The position numbers and the translations under genes are program-made. This document shows, piece after piece, positions 8,213 to 15,615 of a stretch of DNA of 64,000 nucleotides. The stretch's first letter is position 1. Each line of letters starts with the position of its first letter. The stretch is from positions 19,403 through 83,402 of the forward strand of contig NZ_BOOZ01000038.1 in assembly GCF_016863495.1 (NCBI RefSeq). Direction: 5' to 3'. Origin of the DNA: Micromonospora andamanensis. GTDB lineage: Bacteria; Actinomycetota; Actinomycetes; Mycobacteriales; Micromonosporaceae. The notes beneath the pieces were generated by a model. The model made no database searches, was not told the DNA's origin, and saw only the letters and a list, made by a program, of their open reading frames with translations.

Positions 8213-9354
8213 CAGGCGCCCGCCTTCGCCAGCCGAGCCTCGATAGCGTCCCCCAGGCGCTCACGCAGGGGCTCCACCGGGATCTTGTTCAGCAGCTCGG
8301 CGAAGAACCCGCGCACCACCAGGCGGCGTGCCTCGGCCTCCGGGATGCCCCGGGCCATCAGGTAGAACAACTGCTCGTCGTCGAAGCGGCCGGTGGCGCT
8401 GGCGTGGCCGGCACCGGCGATCTCGCCGGTCTCGATCTCCAGGTTCGGCACGGAGTCGGCTCGGGCGCCGTCGGTGAGCAGCAGGTTCCGGTTGATCTCG
8501 TACGTGTCGGTGCCGGTCGCCTCGGCCCGGATCAACACGTCGCCGACCCAGACCGTGCGGGCGCTCTCCCCCTGCAATGCGCCCCGGTAGCCCACGTAGC
8601 TGCGGCAGTCCGGCACGGTGTGGTCGACCAACTGGCGGTGCTCCTGGTGCTGGCCGGAGTCGGCGAAGTAGACGCCGTACAGTTCGGCCTCGCCGCCACG
8701 GTCGGTGTACTCGACTGTGGTGTGCTGGCGAACCAGCTCGCCGCCGAGGGTGACCTGCACGTGCAGCACCCGGGCGTCCCGGCCGAGTCGCACCTTCAGG
8801 TGCTGCGCCTGCACCGCGTCGTCGGCCCAGTCGGCCACTGTGACGAGAGTGAGCTTCGCTCCGTCGCCCACCGACACCTCGACGTTGTCCGCCAGCGTGG
8901 CCGAGCCGACGTGCTCCAGCACCAGGATCGCCTCGGCGAACCGCCCCACCTCGACGACCGTGTGCCCGAAGGCCAGGCCCTCGACGCCGCCGCCGACCGC
9001 CCGGAGGATGGCCGGGCCACTGATCACGGCGTCCTGTGCCACCCGCACCAGCAGCGCCTGCCCGGCTCCGGTGTACGCCAGGGCGCTGACCCGGTCGAAC
9101 GGGGTCAGCACACTGCCGACCCGCGGGTCGTCGTGGCCGATGCGCTCCACGGACACGCCCTCGGGCAGGTCGGCGTACTCGTGCCGGACCGTGCCGGTGC
9201 CGGTCGGGTCGTCACCGACCAGCCCGCGCAGCCGCTTGAGCGGGGTGAAGCGCCACTCCTCCTCCAGGCCGGTCAGGGCCGGGAAGTCGGCGACATCGTA
9301 CGAGCGCAGCGCCTGCGACTTGGTGCTGGGCGGCGCGGAAGCCTGGGTAGTCAT
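8212..9354 (-). CDS. sufD: Fe-S cluster assembly protein SufD
   Basis: A 380-residue SufB/SufD family protein with the right-handed parallel beta-helix core. Its C-terminal signature reads GHASATGRFDDEQLFYLMARGI, broken here by family-typical residues. It pairs with SufB as the scaffold. The neighbouring sufB ends about 109 nt upstream; that gap holds an imperfect GC-rich hairpin that could act as a processing site. Its stop overlaps the ferredoxin start. Confidence 0.95.
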   Translation of the reverse strand: MTTQASAPPSTKSQALRSYDVADFPALTGLEEEWRFTPLKRLRGLVGDDPTGTGTVRHEYADLPEGVSVERIGHDDPRVGSVLTPFDRVSALAYTGAGQALLVRVAQDAVISGPAILRAVGGGVEGLAFGHTVVEVGRFAEAILVLEHVGSATLADNVEVSVGDGAKLTLVTVADWADDAVQAQHLKVRLGRDARVLHVQVTLGGELVRQHTTVEYTDRGGEAELYGVYFADSGQHQEHRQLVDHTVPDCRSYVGYRGALQGESARTVWVGDVLIRAEATGTDTYEINRNLLLTDGARADSVPNLEIETGEIAGAGHASATGRFDDEQLFYLMARGIPEAEARRLVVRGFFAELLNKIPVEPLRERLGDAIEARLAKAGA

Positions 9355-9463
9355 CTCGTCCTTGGTCTGTTCTCTACGACGGCGGTGTCATTACTGGAGG
9401 GTCGGCCGGGGCTCGCACGCCCCGGCCCGACGGGTCGGCGTACGCCGGTGACGCCGCTCGGCG

Positions 9464-10894
9464 TCAGCCGACCGCGCCCTCCATCTGCAGCTCGATCAGG
9501 CGGTTGAGCTCCAGGGCGTACTCCATGGGCAGTTCCTTGGCGATCGGCTCGATGAAGCCGCGCACGATCATCGCCATCGCCTCGTCCTCGCTCAGGCCCC
9601 GGCTCATCAGGTAGAAGAGCTGGTCCTCGCTGACCTTGGAGACGGTCGCCTCGTGCCCCATCGACACGTCGTCCTCGCGGATGTCGACGTAGGGGTAGGT
9701 GTCGGAGCGGGAGATGGTGTCGACGAGCAGGGCGTCGCACTTGACCGTGCTGGCGCTGCTGTACGAGCCCTCCAGCACCTGCACCAGGCCCCGGTACGAG
9801 GTCCGGCCGCCGCCCCGGGCGATCGACTTCGACACGATGGTGCTGCTGGTGTGCGGTGCCGCGTGCACCATCTTGGCGCCGGCGTCCTGGTGCTGGCCCT
9901 CACCGGCCATGGCCACCGAGAGCACCTCGCCCTTGGCGTGCTCGCCGGTCATGTAGACCGCCGGGTACTTCATGGTCACCTTGGAGCCGATGTTGCCGTC
10001 GATCCACTCCATGGTCGCGCCCTCGTGGCACACGGCGCGCTTGGTGACCAGGTTGTAGACGTTGTTCGACCAGTTCTGGATGGTCGTGTAACGGCACCTG
10101 GCGTTCTTCTTGACGATGATCTCCACCACGGCGCTGTGCAGCGAGTCCGAGGAGTAGATGGGGGCGGTGCAGCCCTCGACGTAGTGCACGTAGGCACCCT
10201 CGTCGACGATGATCAGCGTCCGCTCGAACTGGCCCATGTTCTCGGTGTTGATCCGGAAGTACGCCTGCAGCGGGATCTCCACGTGCACGCCCTTCGGCAC
10301 GTAGATGAACGAGCCGCCGGACCACACGGAGGTGTTCAACGCGGCGAACTTGTTGTCGCCGACCGGGATCACCGTGCCGAAGTACTCCTTGAAGACGTCC
10401 TCGTGCTCCTTGAGCGCGGTGTCGGTGTCGAGGAAGAGGACACCCTGCTCCTCCAGATCCTCGCGGATCTTGTGGTAGACCACCTCGGACTCGTACTGGG
10501 CGGCGACACCGGCGACGAGGCGTTGCTTCTCCGCCTCCGGGATGCCCAGCTTGTCGTAGGTGTTCTTGATGTCCTCGGGCAGGTCCTCCCAGCTGGCGGC
10601 CTGCTTCTCGGTGGAGCGCACGAAGTACTTGATGTTGTCGAAGTCGATCCCGGTGAGGTCGGCGCCCCAGGCCGGCATCGGCTTGCGCTCGAACAGCCGC
10701 AGACCCTTCAGGCGCAGGTCGAGCATCCAGGCCGGCTCGTTCTTCTTGGCCGAGATGTCCCGCACCACCGCCTCGTTGAGCCCGCGCTGAGCCGAGGCCC
10801 CGGCGACGTCCGGGTCGGCCCAGCCGTACTCGTAGTTGCCCAGGGCGGCGAGCTGCTCCTCCTGGGTCAGGGGCTGGACGATCTGCTCGGTCAT
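9464..10894 (-). CDS. sufB: Fe-S cluster assembly protein SufB
   Basis: A 476-residue SufB, the scaffold subunit on which clusters form. The conserved stretches IPLQAYFRINTENMGQFER and SSASTVKCDALLVD are present, as is the end motif GHEATVSKVSEDQLFYLMSR. Length matches the family. The ATG overlaps the sufR stop in an ATGA arrangement, so the regulator and the scaffold are translated from one message. Confidence 0.97.
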   Translation of the reverse strand: MTEQIVQPLTQEEQLAALGNYEYGWADPDVAGASAQRGLNEAVVRDISAKKNEPAWMLDLRLKGLRLFERKPMPAWGADLTGIDFDNIKYFVRSTEKQAASWEDLPEDIKNTYDKLGIPEAEKQRLVAGVAAQYESEVVYHKIREDLEEQGVLFLDTDTALKEHEDVFKEYFGTVIPVGDNKFAALNTSVWSGGSFIYVPKGVHVEIPLQAYFRINTENMGQFERTLIIVDEGAYVHYVEGCTAPIYSSDSLHSAVVEIIVKKNARCRYTTIQNWSNNVYNLVTKRAVCHEGATMEWIDGNIGSKVTMKYPAVYMTGEHAKGEVLSVAMAGEGQHQDAGAKMVHAAPHTSSTIVSKSIARGGGRTSYRGLVQVLEGSYSSASTVKCDALLVDTISRSDTYPYVDIREDDVSMGHEATVSKVSEDQLFYLMSRGLSEDEAMAMIVRGFIEPIAKELPMEYALELNRLIELQMEGAVG

Positions 10895-11694
10895 CTATCT
10901 GTCCTCACAGTGGTGACGGTCTTACCGGACTGGGCGTGCGGCGGGCCCGGAATGTGCGTGGTGCACACCCCGTCGCCGTGCGCGATGGTGGCCAGGCGCT
11001 GCACGTGGGTACCGACCAGGCGAGAGATCACCGTGGTCTCGGCCTCGCACAGCTGGGGAAACTCGGCGGCCACGTGCGCCACCGGGCAGTGGTGCTGACA
11101 GAGCTGGCCGCCGGAGGCGATCGTGGAGGCACTGGCAGCGTATCCCTCAGCGGTCAGCGCCGCGGCGAGTGCCTCGGCACGGGCCATCGGATCGTCGCCA
11201 GCGTCGGCCAGGGCGGCCTGACAGCGCGTCTCCAGGGCGGCCACCTGCTCGGCGGCGAACCTCTCCACCGCGCGTGAGCCGCCGGTACGCGCGATCCAGC
11301 GCAACGCGGCGGTGGCCATGTTGTCGTAGTGGTGCGTGCCACACCGGCTCCGGGCGGCGTCGGTGAGCAGGAACACCTTCGCCGGTCGGCCCCGCCCGCG
11401 GTGACCGCGTACGGTCTGCTCGCGGGCCACGACGTCACCGTCGGCGAGCATCGCGTCCAGGTGCCGGCGGATCGCCGCCGGGCTGAGCCCGAGCGCGTCG
11501 CCCAACTGGGCGGCGGTGGCGGCGCGACGTTCCAGCAGGAGCAGGGTGACCCGGTCGCGGGTCGACGCCTCACCGGCCGGTGCGGCCTGGGTGCCGGCCG
11601 GGACCTGCGGGGCGGGTGTGACGACGGGCAACGGTCCGCCGACGGCCGGGCCGGCCGTCGGCTGGTGCCCGGTGAGCCCCGCCGCCTTTTTCAC
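10891..11694 (-). CDS. sufR: Fe-S responsive transcriptional regulator SufR
   Basis: About 267 residues. An N-terminal winged helix (TRDRVTLLLLERRAATAAQL, then GLSPAAIRRHLDAMLADG) is followed by a C-terminal region with cysteines in GGQLCQHHCPVAHV and LCEAE, the expected Fe-S ligands. SufR represses suf genes when loaded with a cluster. I place the start at GTG 11694 because a TAACGT -10 box lies 7 nt upstream, giving a leaderless message. GTG 11703 lies inside that box, and the much longer open frame upstream is antisense to ctaA. Confidence 0.92.
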   Translation of the reverse strand: MKKAAGLTGHQPTAGPAVGGPLPVVTPAPQVPAGTQAAPAGEASTRDRVTLLLLERRAATAAQLGDALGLSPAAIRRHLDAMLADGDVVAREQTVRGHRGRGRPAKVFLLTDAARSRCGTHHYDNMATAALRWIARTGGSRAVERFAAEQVAALETRCQAALADAGDDPMARAEALAAALTAEGYAASASTIASGGQLCQHHCPVAHVAAEFPQLCEAETTVISRLVGTHVQRLATIAHGDGVCTTHIPGPPHAQSGKTVTTVRTDR

Positions 11695-11730
11695 AACGCC
11701 CACGTTACGTAATTCAATCAGGGCCCGCAA
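11692..11730 (-). promoter_or_regulatory. sufR-suf operon promoter, probably leaderless
   Basis: Reading the minus strand, TTGCGG (11725-11730) and TAACGT (11702-11707) are separated by exactly 17 nt, and the GTG start follows after 7 nt. This fits a sigma-70-type promoter whose transcript begins at the start codon. The 10-mer ACGTTACGTA (11702-11711) covers the -10 box and recurs almost unchanged on the ctaA side, so it is a candidate SufR operator. Confidence 0.6.
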
Positions 11731-11788
11731 ACGTGACCCCGGTGATCCGAGCCACCGCACCGGCGGAGTCACCCGATCGGCGACAACT

Positions 11789-11812
11789 ACGTTGCGTAGG
11801 ATTCGCCTCGTG
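11789..11812 (+). promoter_or_regulatory. ctaA -10 box and repeated 10-mer, probably leaderless
   Basis: TAGGAT at 11797-11802 lies 7 nt before the GTG of ctaA. It overlaps the end of ACGTTGCGTA (11789-11798), which differs by one base from the 10-mer over the sufR promoter. I see no strong -35 hexamer. Shared control of heme A and Fe-S synthesis is inferred from the repeated motif. Confidence 0.5.
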
Positions 11813-12790
11813 AACCGACCCGTCCGCTCCCTGGTCTCCAGCACCCTGCTGCGCCGACTGGCGTTCGCCAACATCGTCGCGAACGTCGCGATCGTCGTCA
11901 CCGGCGGGGCGGTGCGGTTGACCGCGTCCGGGCTGGGCTGCCCCACCTGGCCCCGGTGCACCGACGAGTCGTACACCACCACCGCCGAGATGGGCATGCA
12001 CGGGGCGATCGAGTTCGGCAACCGCCTGCTCACCTTCGTGCTGGTACTGATCGCGGGCGCCACGCTGCTGGCCGTGCTCGCGTACCGACCCCGCCGACGG
12101 GGTACGGTGCCGCTGGCACTGGCCGTGGTCCTCGGCATCGTGGCGCAGGCCGTGATCGGCGGGATCACCGTCCGCACCCAGCTGCATCCCTCGATCGTGG
12201 GCATCCACTTCGTGGTGTCGATGCTGCTGCTTGTCTTCGCGTACGCCCTGTGGCGTCGGGTACGCGAGCCGGACGGCCGCAAGGTGCCAGTGGTGCCGCC
12301 GGCACTGCGGTCCCTCACCTGGATCACGGTGGTGGCCAGCGCGGCGGTCATCGTGGTCGGGGTGGCGGTGACCGGCAGCGGCCCGCACGCCGGCGACGCC
12401 GACGCCGTCCGCAACGGCCTGGATCCGCAGACGATCTCCCAGATCCACGCCGACCTGGTCTTCCTGCTCGTCGGTCTGACCGTGGGCCTGTGGCTGGCCT
12501 TGCGCGCGGTAGGCGCACCGGCGCGGGCGGTCCGGGCCGCGCTGACCCTGCTGCTTGTCGAGCTGGGTCAGGGGGTGATCGGCTTCGTGCAGTACTTCAC
12601 CAACCTGCCGGCCCTGCTTGTCGGCCTGCACATGCTCGGCTCCTGCCTGGTCTGGCTCGCCACCTTGGCCGTGCTCTGGTCAACCCACGAACGCCACCCC
12701 GCCGAGGACCCGACCGCGACGATCCCGCCGTCCCAGCCCGTCGCCGCCTCCCCCACCGAGCCCTCCCACCCGGCCCCCACCCCCGCCTGA
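11810..12790 (+). CDS. ctaA: heme A synthase (COX15/CtaA)
   Basis: A 326-residue membrane protein with about eight helices that converts heme O to heme A for cytochrome aa3 oxidase. Family features are GGAVRLTASGLGCPTWPRC near the N-terminus and the heme-ligand histidines in GMHGAIEFGNR, GIHFVVS, QIHADL and GLHMLGS. I chose GTG 11810, giving the usual N-terminus (RRLAFANIVAN). The longer frame upstream is antisense to sufR. The tail is Pro/Thr-rich. ctaB, for the preceding step, lies at 14.4 kb on the other strand. Confidence 0.95.
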   Translation: MNRPVRSLVSSTLLRRLAFANIVANVAIVVTGGAVRLTASGLGCPTWPRCTDESYTTTAEMGMHGAIEFGNRLLTFVLVLIAGATLLAVLAYRPRRRGTVPLALAVVLGIVAQAVIGGITVRTQLHPSIVGIHFVVSMLLLVFAYALWRRVREPDGRKVPVVPPALRSLTWITVVASAAVIVVGVAVTGSGPHAGDADAVRNGLDPQTISQIHADLVFLLVGLTVGLWLALRAVGAPARAVRAALTLLLVELGQGVIGFVQYFTNLPALLVGLHMLGSCLVWLATLAVLWSTHERHPAEDPTATIPPSQPVAASPTEPSHPAPTPA

Positions 12791-12794
12791 CCCG

Positions 12795-12857
12795 CGTCGA
12801 TCATGAAGTTGTTGTCACGCCACACCGGCGGGGACGACAACAACTTCATGATCGACG
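12795..12857. terminator. long inverted repeat, bidirectional terminator
   Basis: Arms 12795-12816 and 12836-12857 are perfect 22-nt reverse complements around a 19-nt loop. The element lies between the convergent ctaA and ATP-grasp genes, so it can terminate both. The arm carries GATCATGAAGTTGTTG. A similar word, GATCATGCAGTTGTGG, appears singly near 63943-63958. Confidence 0.75.
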
Positions 12858-12876
12858 TGTTCGGTGGTGGTGGGGG

Positions 12877-13803
12877 TCAGGTGGTGGGGTGGTGGGGTAG
12901 GTGGAGGGCGATGGCGGCGGCCAGGCGGTCGGGTGCGCCAGCGGAGTGGCCGAGGAAGAGCGAGGGCTCGGTCAGTTCCAGTTCCACGAGCACCGGGGTG
13001 CCGTCGGGGCCGGGAATCAGGTCGACCCGGGCGTAGAGCAGGCGGTCAGACCCGCCCGGCACCGCCGCGAGGGTCTGCGCCGCGACGGCGAGTTGCGCCG
13101 GCTGCGCCGTGCGGGCGGTGATCTCCTCGAGCTTGTACAGCCCGTCGACACCCTCGTCCGGCCCGGTCAGCATCGGGCCCTTGCGGATGGCGTGGCTGAA
13201 GGTCAACCCGGTCGGGCCGGCGAGGAAGAGCAGCGCGGTCTCGCCGTCGGTGTCGACCGCGTTCAGGTACGGCTGGACCATGGCCACCCGACCGGCCACA
13301 CCGAGTCGACGCACGTGGGCGACCGCGAGGTCCCGGTGACCCGGGTCGGCCAGGTCGTACCGGCCGGTGTCCTGGCTGCCGGCGCTCACGGCCGGCTTGA
13401 TGACGTACTCACCGTGATCGGCAGGTTGCTCCCACGGCTGGCCGGGCAGCACCCAGCCGGTAGGGACCGTGGGTACACCGGCGGCGGACAACTCGTCGAG
13501 GTAGCGCTTGTCGGTGTTCCAGCGCACCACGTCCGCCGGATTGGCCAGCCGGGGTACGCCCGTCGCCCAGGCGATGAACTCGTCCCGGCGGGACATGTAA
13601 TCCCAGGGCGAGCGGAGCACGGCCAGGTCGTAGCGGGCCCAGTCGACGTCCGGGTGGTCCCAGACGACGGGTTCGGCGACGATCCCGCGTGCGGCCAGCG
13701 GAGCCACCACGAGACGGTCGTCGTCGTCGAGGTCGGCCAGATCGGTGCAGGTGACAAGAGCGACCCGGGGTTTCCCCCGGGTCGACTGGTGGTGATCGGT
13801 CAA
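12877..13803 (-). CDS. ATP-grasp domain protein of unknown function
   Basis: About 308 residues with the fold pattern of an ATP-grasp ligase. It has an N-terminal pre-ATP domain (PRVALVTCTDL), a lysine-containing nucleotide-binding strand (EYVIKPAVSAGSQDTGRY) and a metal-binding end (LLYARVDLIPGPDGTPVLVE then LELTEPSLFL). Related actinobacterial proteins are mostly annotated only as ATP-grasp. The apparent start is TTG with no clear ribosome binding site, 6 nt after the stop of the gene at 13810-14145, so the two may form an operon. It is not obviously linked to the ATP-grasp cluster at 23-28 kb. Confidence 0.75.
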   Translation of the reverse strand: MTDHHQSTRGKPRVALVTCTDLADLDDDDRLVVAPLAARGIVAEPVVWDHPDVDWARYDLAVLRSPWDYMSRRDEFIAWATGVPRLANPADVVRWNTDKRYLDELSAAGVPTVPTGWVLPGQPWEQPADHGEYVIKPAVSAGSQDTGRYDLADPGHRDLAVAHVRRLGVAGRVAMVQPYLNAVDTDGETALLFLAGPTGLTFSHAIRKGPMLTGPDEGVDGLYKLEEITARTAQPAQLAVAAQTLAAVPGGSDRLLYARVDLIPGPDGTPVLVELELTEPSLFLGHSAGAPDRLAAAIALHLPHHPTT

Positions 13804-13809
13804 TTTATC

Positions 13810-14145
13810 TCAACGGGCCATCGTGCGCCGGGCCATCGAACGCCACAGGTCGTTACTCGGGCGCATCTGGTCCATCAGTTCCCGTTCCCAGGCGTTCTCA
13901 ACGGCCACCCCGGCCTGCGCGCAGGCCTCACGGGCGGTCACGGTGTCCTCGGCGAACTGGTCGCCCCAGGCGCCGTCGGAGCCCACCAGGACGATGCGGG
14001 CACCGCGCTTGCCGACGTACTCGATGACCGCCTTCGCCCCGCCGTGCTCGGCGGCGAACGACTTGATGCCCGCGACCAGCCCGTTGGAGGCCGGCTCGGA
14101 GGCGGTCTGATCAGCCGTCAGCGTCGTATCGGAACCATCTGCCAT
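13810..14145 (-). CDS. conserved actinobacterial hypothetical protein
   Basis: A 111-residue protein I do not recognise by function. The Ser/Thr-rich N-terminus is followed by a compact segment with GGAKAVIEYVGKRGARIVLVG and an acidic/aromatic C-terminal part (WERELMDQMRPSNDLWRS). It has no signal peptide or membrane segment. I chose the ATG at 14145 because TAGGCT lies 7 nt upstream, the spacing of other likely leaderless genes here. The longer open frame upstream is antisense to ctaB. The ATP-grasp gene follows 6 nt later. Confidence 0.65.
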   Translation of the reverse strand: MADGSDTTLTADQTASEPASNGLVAGIKSFAAEHGGAKAVIEYVGKRGARIVLVGSDGAWGDQFAEDTVTAREACAQAGVAVENAWERELMDQMRPSNDLWRSMARRTMAR

Positions 14146-14369
14146 AACGTGAAGCCTAAGCAGACATCCACTCGAACGGGCGAGAACCATGAAGTTTTTG
14201 TGATACCCATTACCCGCAGGTTTAAGCGGGACCACAGACGTTTCGCCCGTATTTATCAGTATCAAACAGGTCTTTCGGAGCGGCAAAAGCGCCACCAACC
14301 GGGCGCATTTGGCGACACGGTACTCATGCCCCACGGCCCCGCCATCCGCAGCTGTCGACGAGCAGGCGG

Positions 14370-15326
14370 TCAGAGCAGGGCGTCGAGAGCCGCGGCGGCG
14401 AAGACGATGGTCAGGTAGGTCGTCGACCAGTGGAACAGCCGCATCGGCTTGACCGGCTCGCCCCGGCTGGCCCGGCCGGCGAGCTTGTGCGCCTCGGCCA
14501 CGAAGATCACGCCGACCACAAGCGTCGGAACACCGTAGACCGCACTCAACCCCAGCGGCCAGACGGCCAGCGAGGTCAGCAGGGTCAGCCAGGCGAACAG
14601 CACGATCTCGGCGTTGACCCGCCGGACCGACGCGACAACCGGAAGCATCGGGATGCCGGCCCGGGCGTAGTCGTCCTTGTACTTCATCGCCAGCGGGTAG
14701 AAGTGCGGCATCTGCCAGAAGAAGACCACCCCGAACAGCGCCCACGCCACCGGCGACAGCGAGCCGGTCACCGCCGCCCAGCCGATCAGCACCGGCGCGG
14801 CACCGCAGGCGCCACCCCAGAAGGTGTTCGCCGTCGTCGTGCGCTTGAGCCACAGGGTGTAGACCACGTCGTAGTAGACGATCGCGGCCAGCGTGAGCCC
14901 GGCGGCGAGCAGATTTGTGAACACCGCCATCAACGCGACCGAGACCACCGCCAGCACCAGACCGAAGATCAGCGCATTGCGGGGCGTCACGGTGTGCGCC
15001 GGCAGCGGCCGTCGCTTCGTACGCCGCATCAACTGGTCGATGTCCCGGTCGATGTAGCAGTTGAGCACGCTTGCCGCGCCCGCCGCGAGCGAGCCGCCGA
15101 CCAGCACCACAGCCACCAACCACAGCGACGGCAGCCCACCGTGCGCGAGCATCATCGCCGGCACCGTGGTGACCAGCAGCAGCTCCACGATCCGCGGCTT
15201 GGTAAGCGTCACGTACGCCGCCACCACCGCCCGCAGGTCGCGGGGGCGGGCTGGGGTCTCCCCGGCCGTACGCACCGGCGTCTGCCCGGCAGGGTTACTG
15301 ACGGGGCGCTCGGTGATCATGCTCAC
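14370..15326 (-). CDS. ctaB: protoheme IX farnesyltransferase (heme O synthase)
   Basis: A 318-residue UbiA-type prenyltransferase with about nine membrane helices that adds a farnesyl group to heme B to form heme O. The first Asp-rich motif is NCYIDRDIDQLMRRTKRRPL, and YYDVVYTLWLKR marks the second active-site region. I chose GTG 15326, since AGGTGG lies 6 nt upstream; the ATG two codons later is a less well placed alternative. The product feeds CtaA, encoded at 11.8 kb. Confidence 0.93.
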   Translation of the reverse strand: MSMITERPVSNPAGQTPVRTAGETPARPRDLRAVVAAYVTLTKPRIVELLLVTTVPAMMLAHGGLPSLWLVAVVLVGGSLAAGAASVLNCYIDRDIDQLMRRTKRRPLPAHTVTPRNALIFGLVLAVVSVALMAVFTNLLAAGLTLAAIVYYDVVYTLWLKRTTTANTFWGGACGAAPVLIGWAAVTGSLSPVAWALFGVVFFWQMPHFYPLAMKYKDDYARAGIPMLPVVASVRRVNAEIVLFAWLTLLTSLAVWPLGLSAVYGVPTLVVGVIFVAEAHKLAGRASRGEPVKPMRLFHWSTTYLTIVFAAAALDALL

Positions 15327-15615
15327 GGATTGCCACCTTCCGGCGTCGGGAGGGGAGGTCACGGCGGCCGGACCGGCTCGGGTCCACACACCGACCCACA
15401 CACTACGCGTTGTCGTTTTGGCTGCCCGGGCGACCCGGCAACGGTGCCAGTCGTCACACCGACGGGCTGGCGGGCGGCCTGACGGCGGGCTGAACCGTGG
15501 AGCGCACCCGAAACGTACAGACCAGCATGCTGAGATCCTCGGGCGCACGTTTAGCCGCGCTCGATAGGGTCACCACTGAGGGTTCCGCCCATCTCGCCGA
15601 GGAGCACAAACCACC

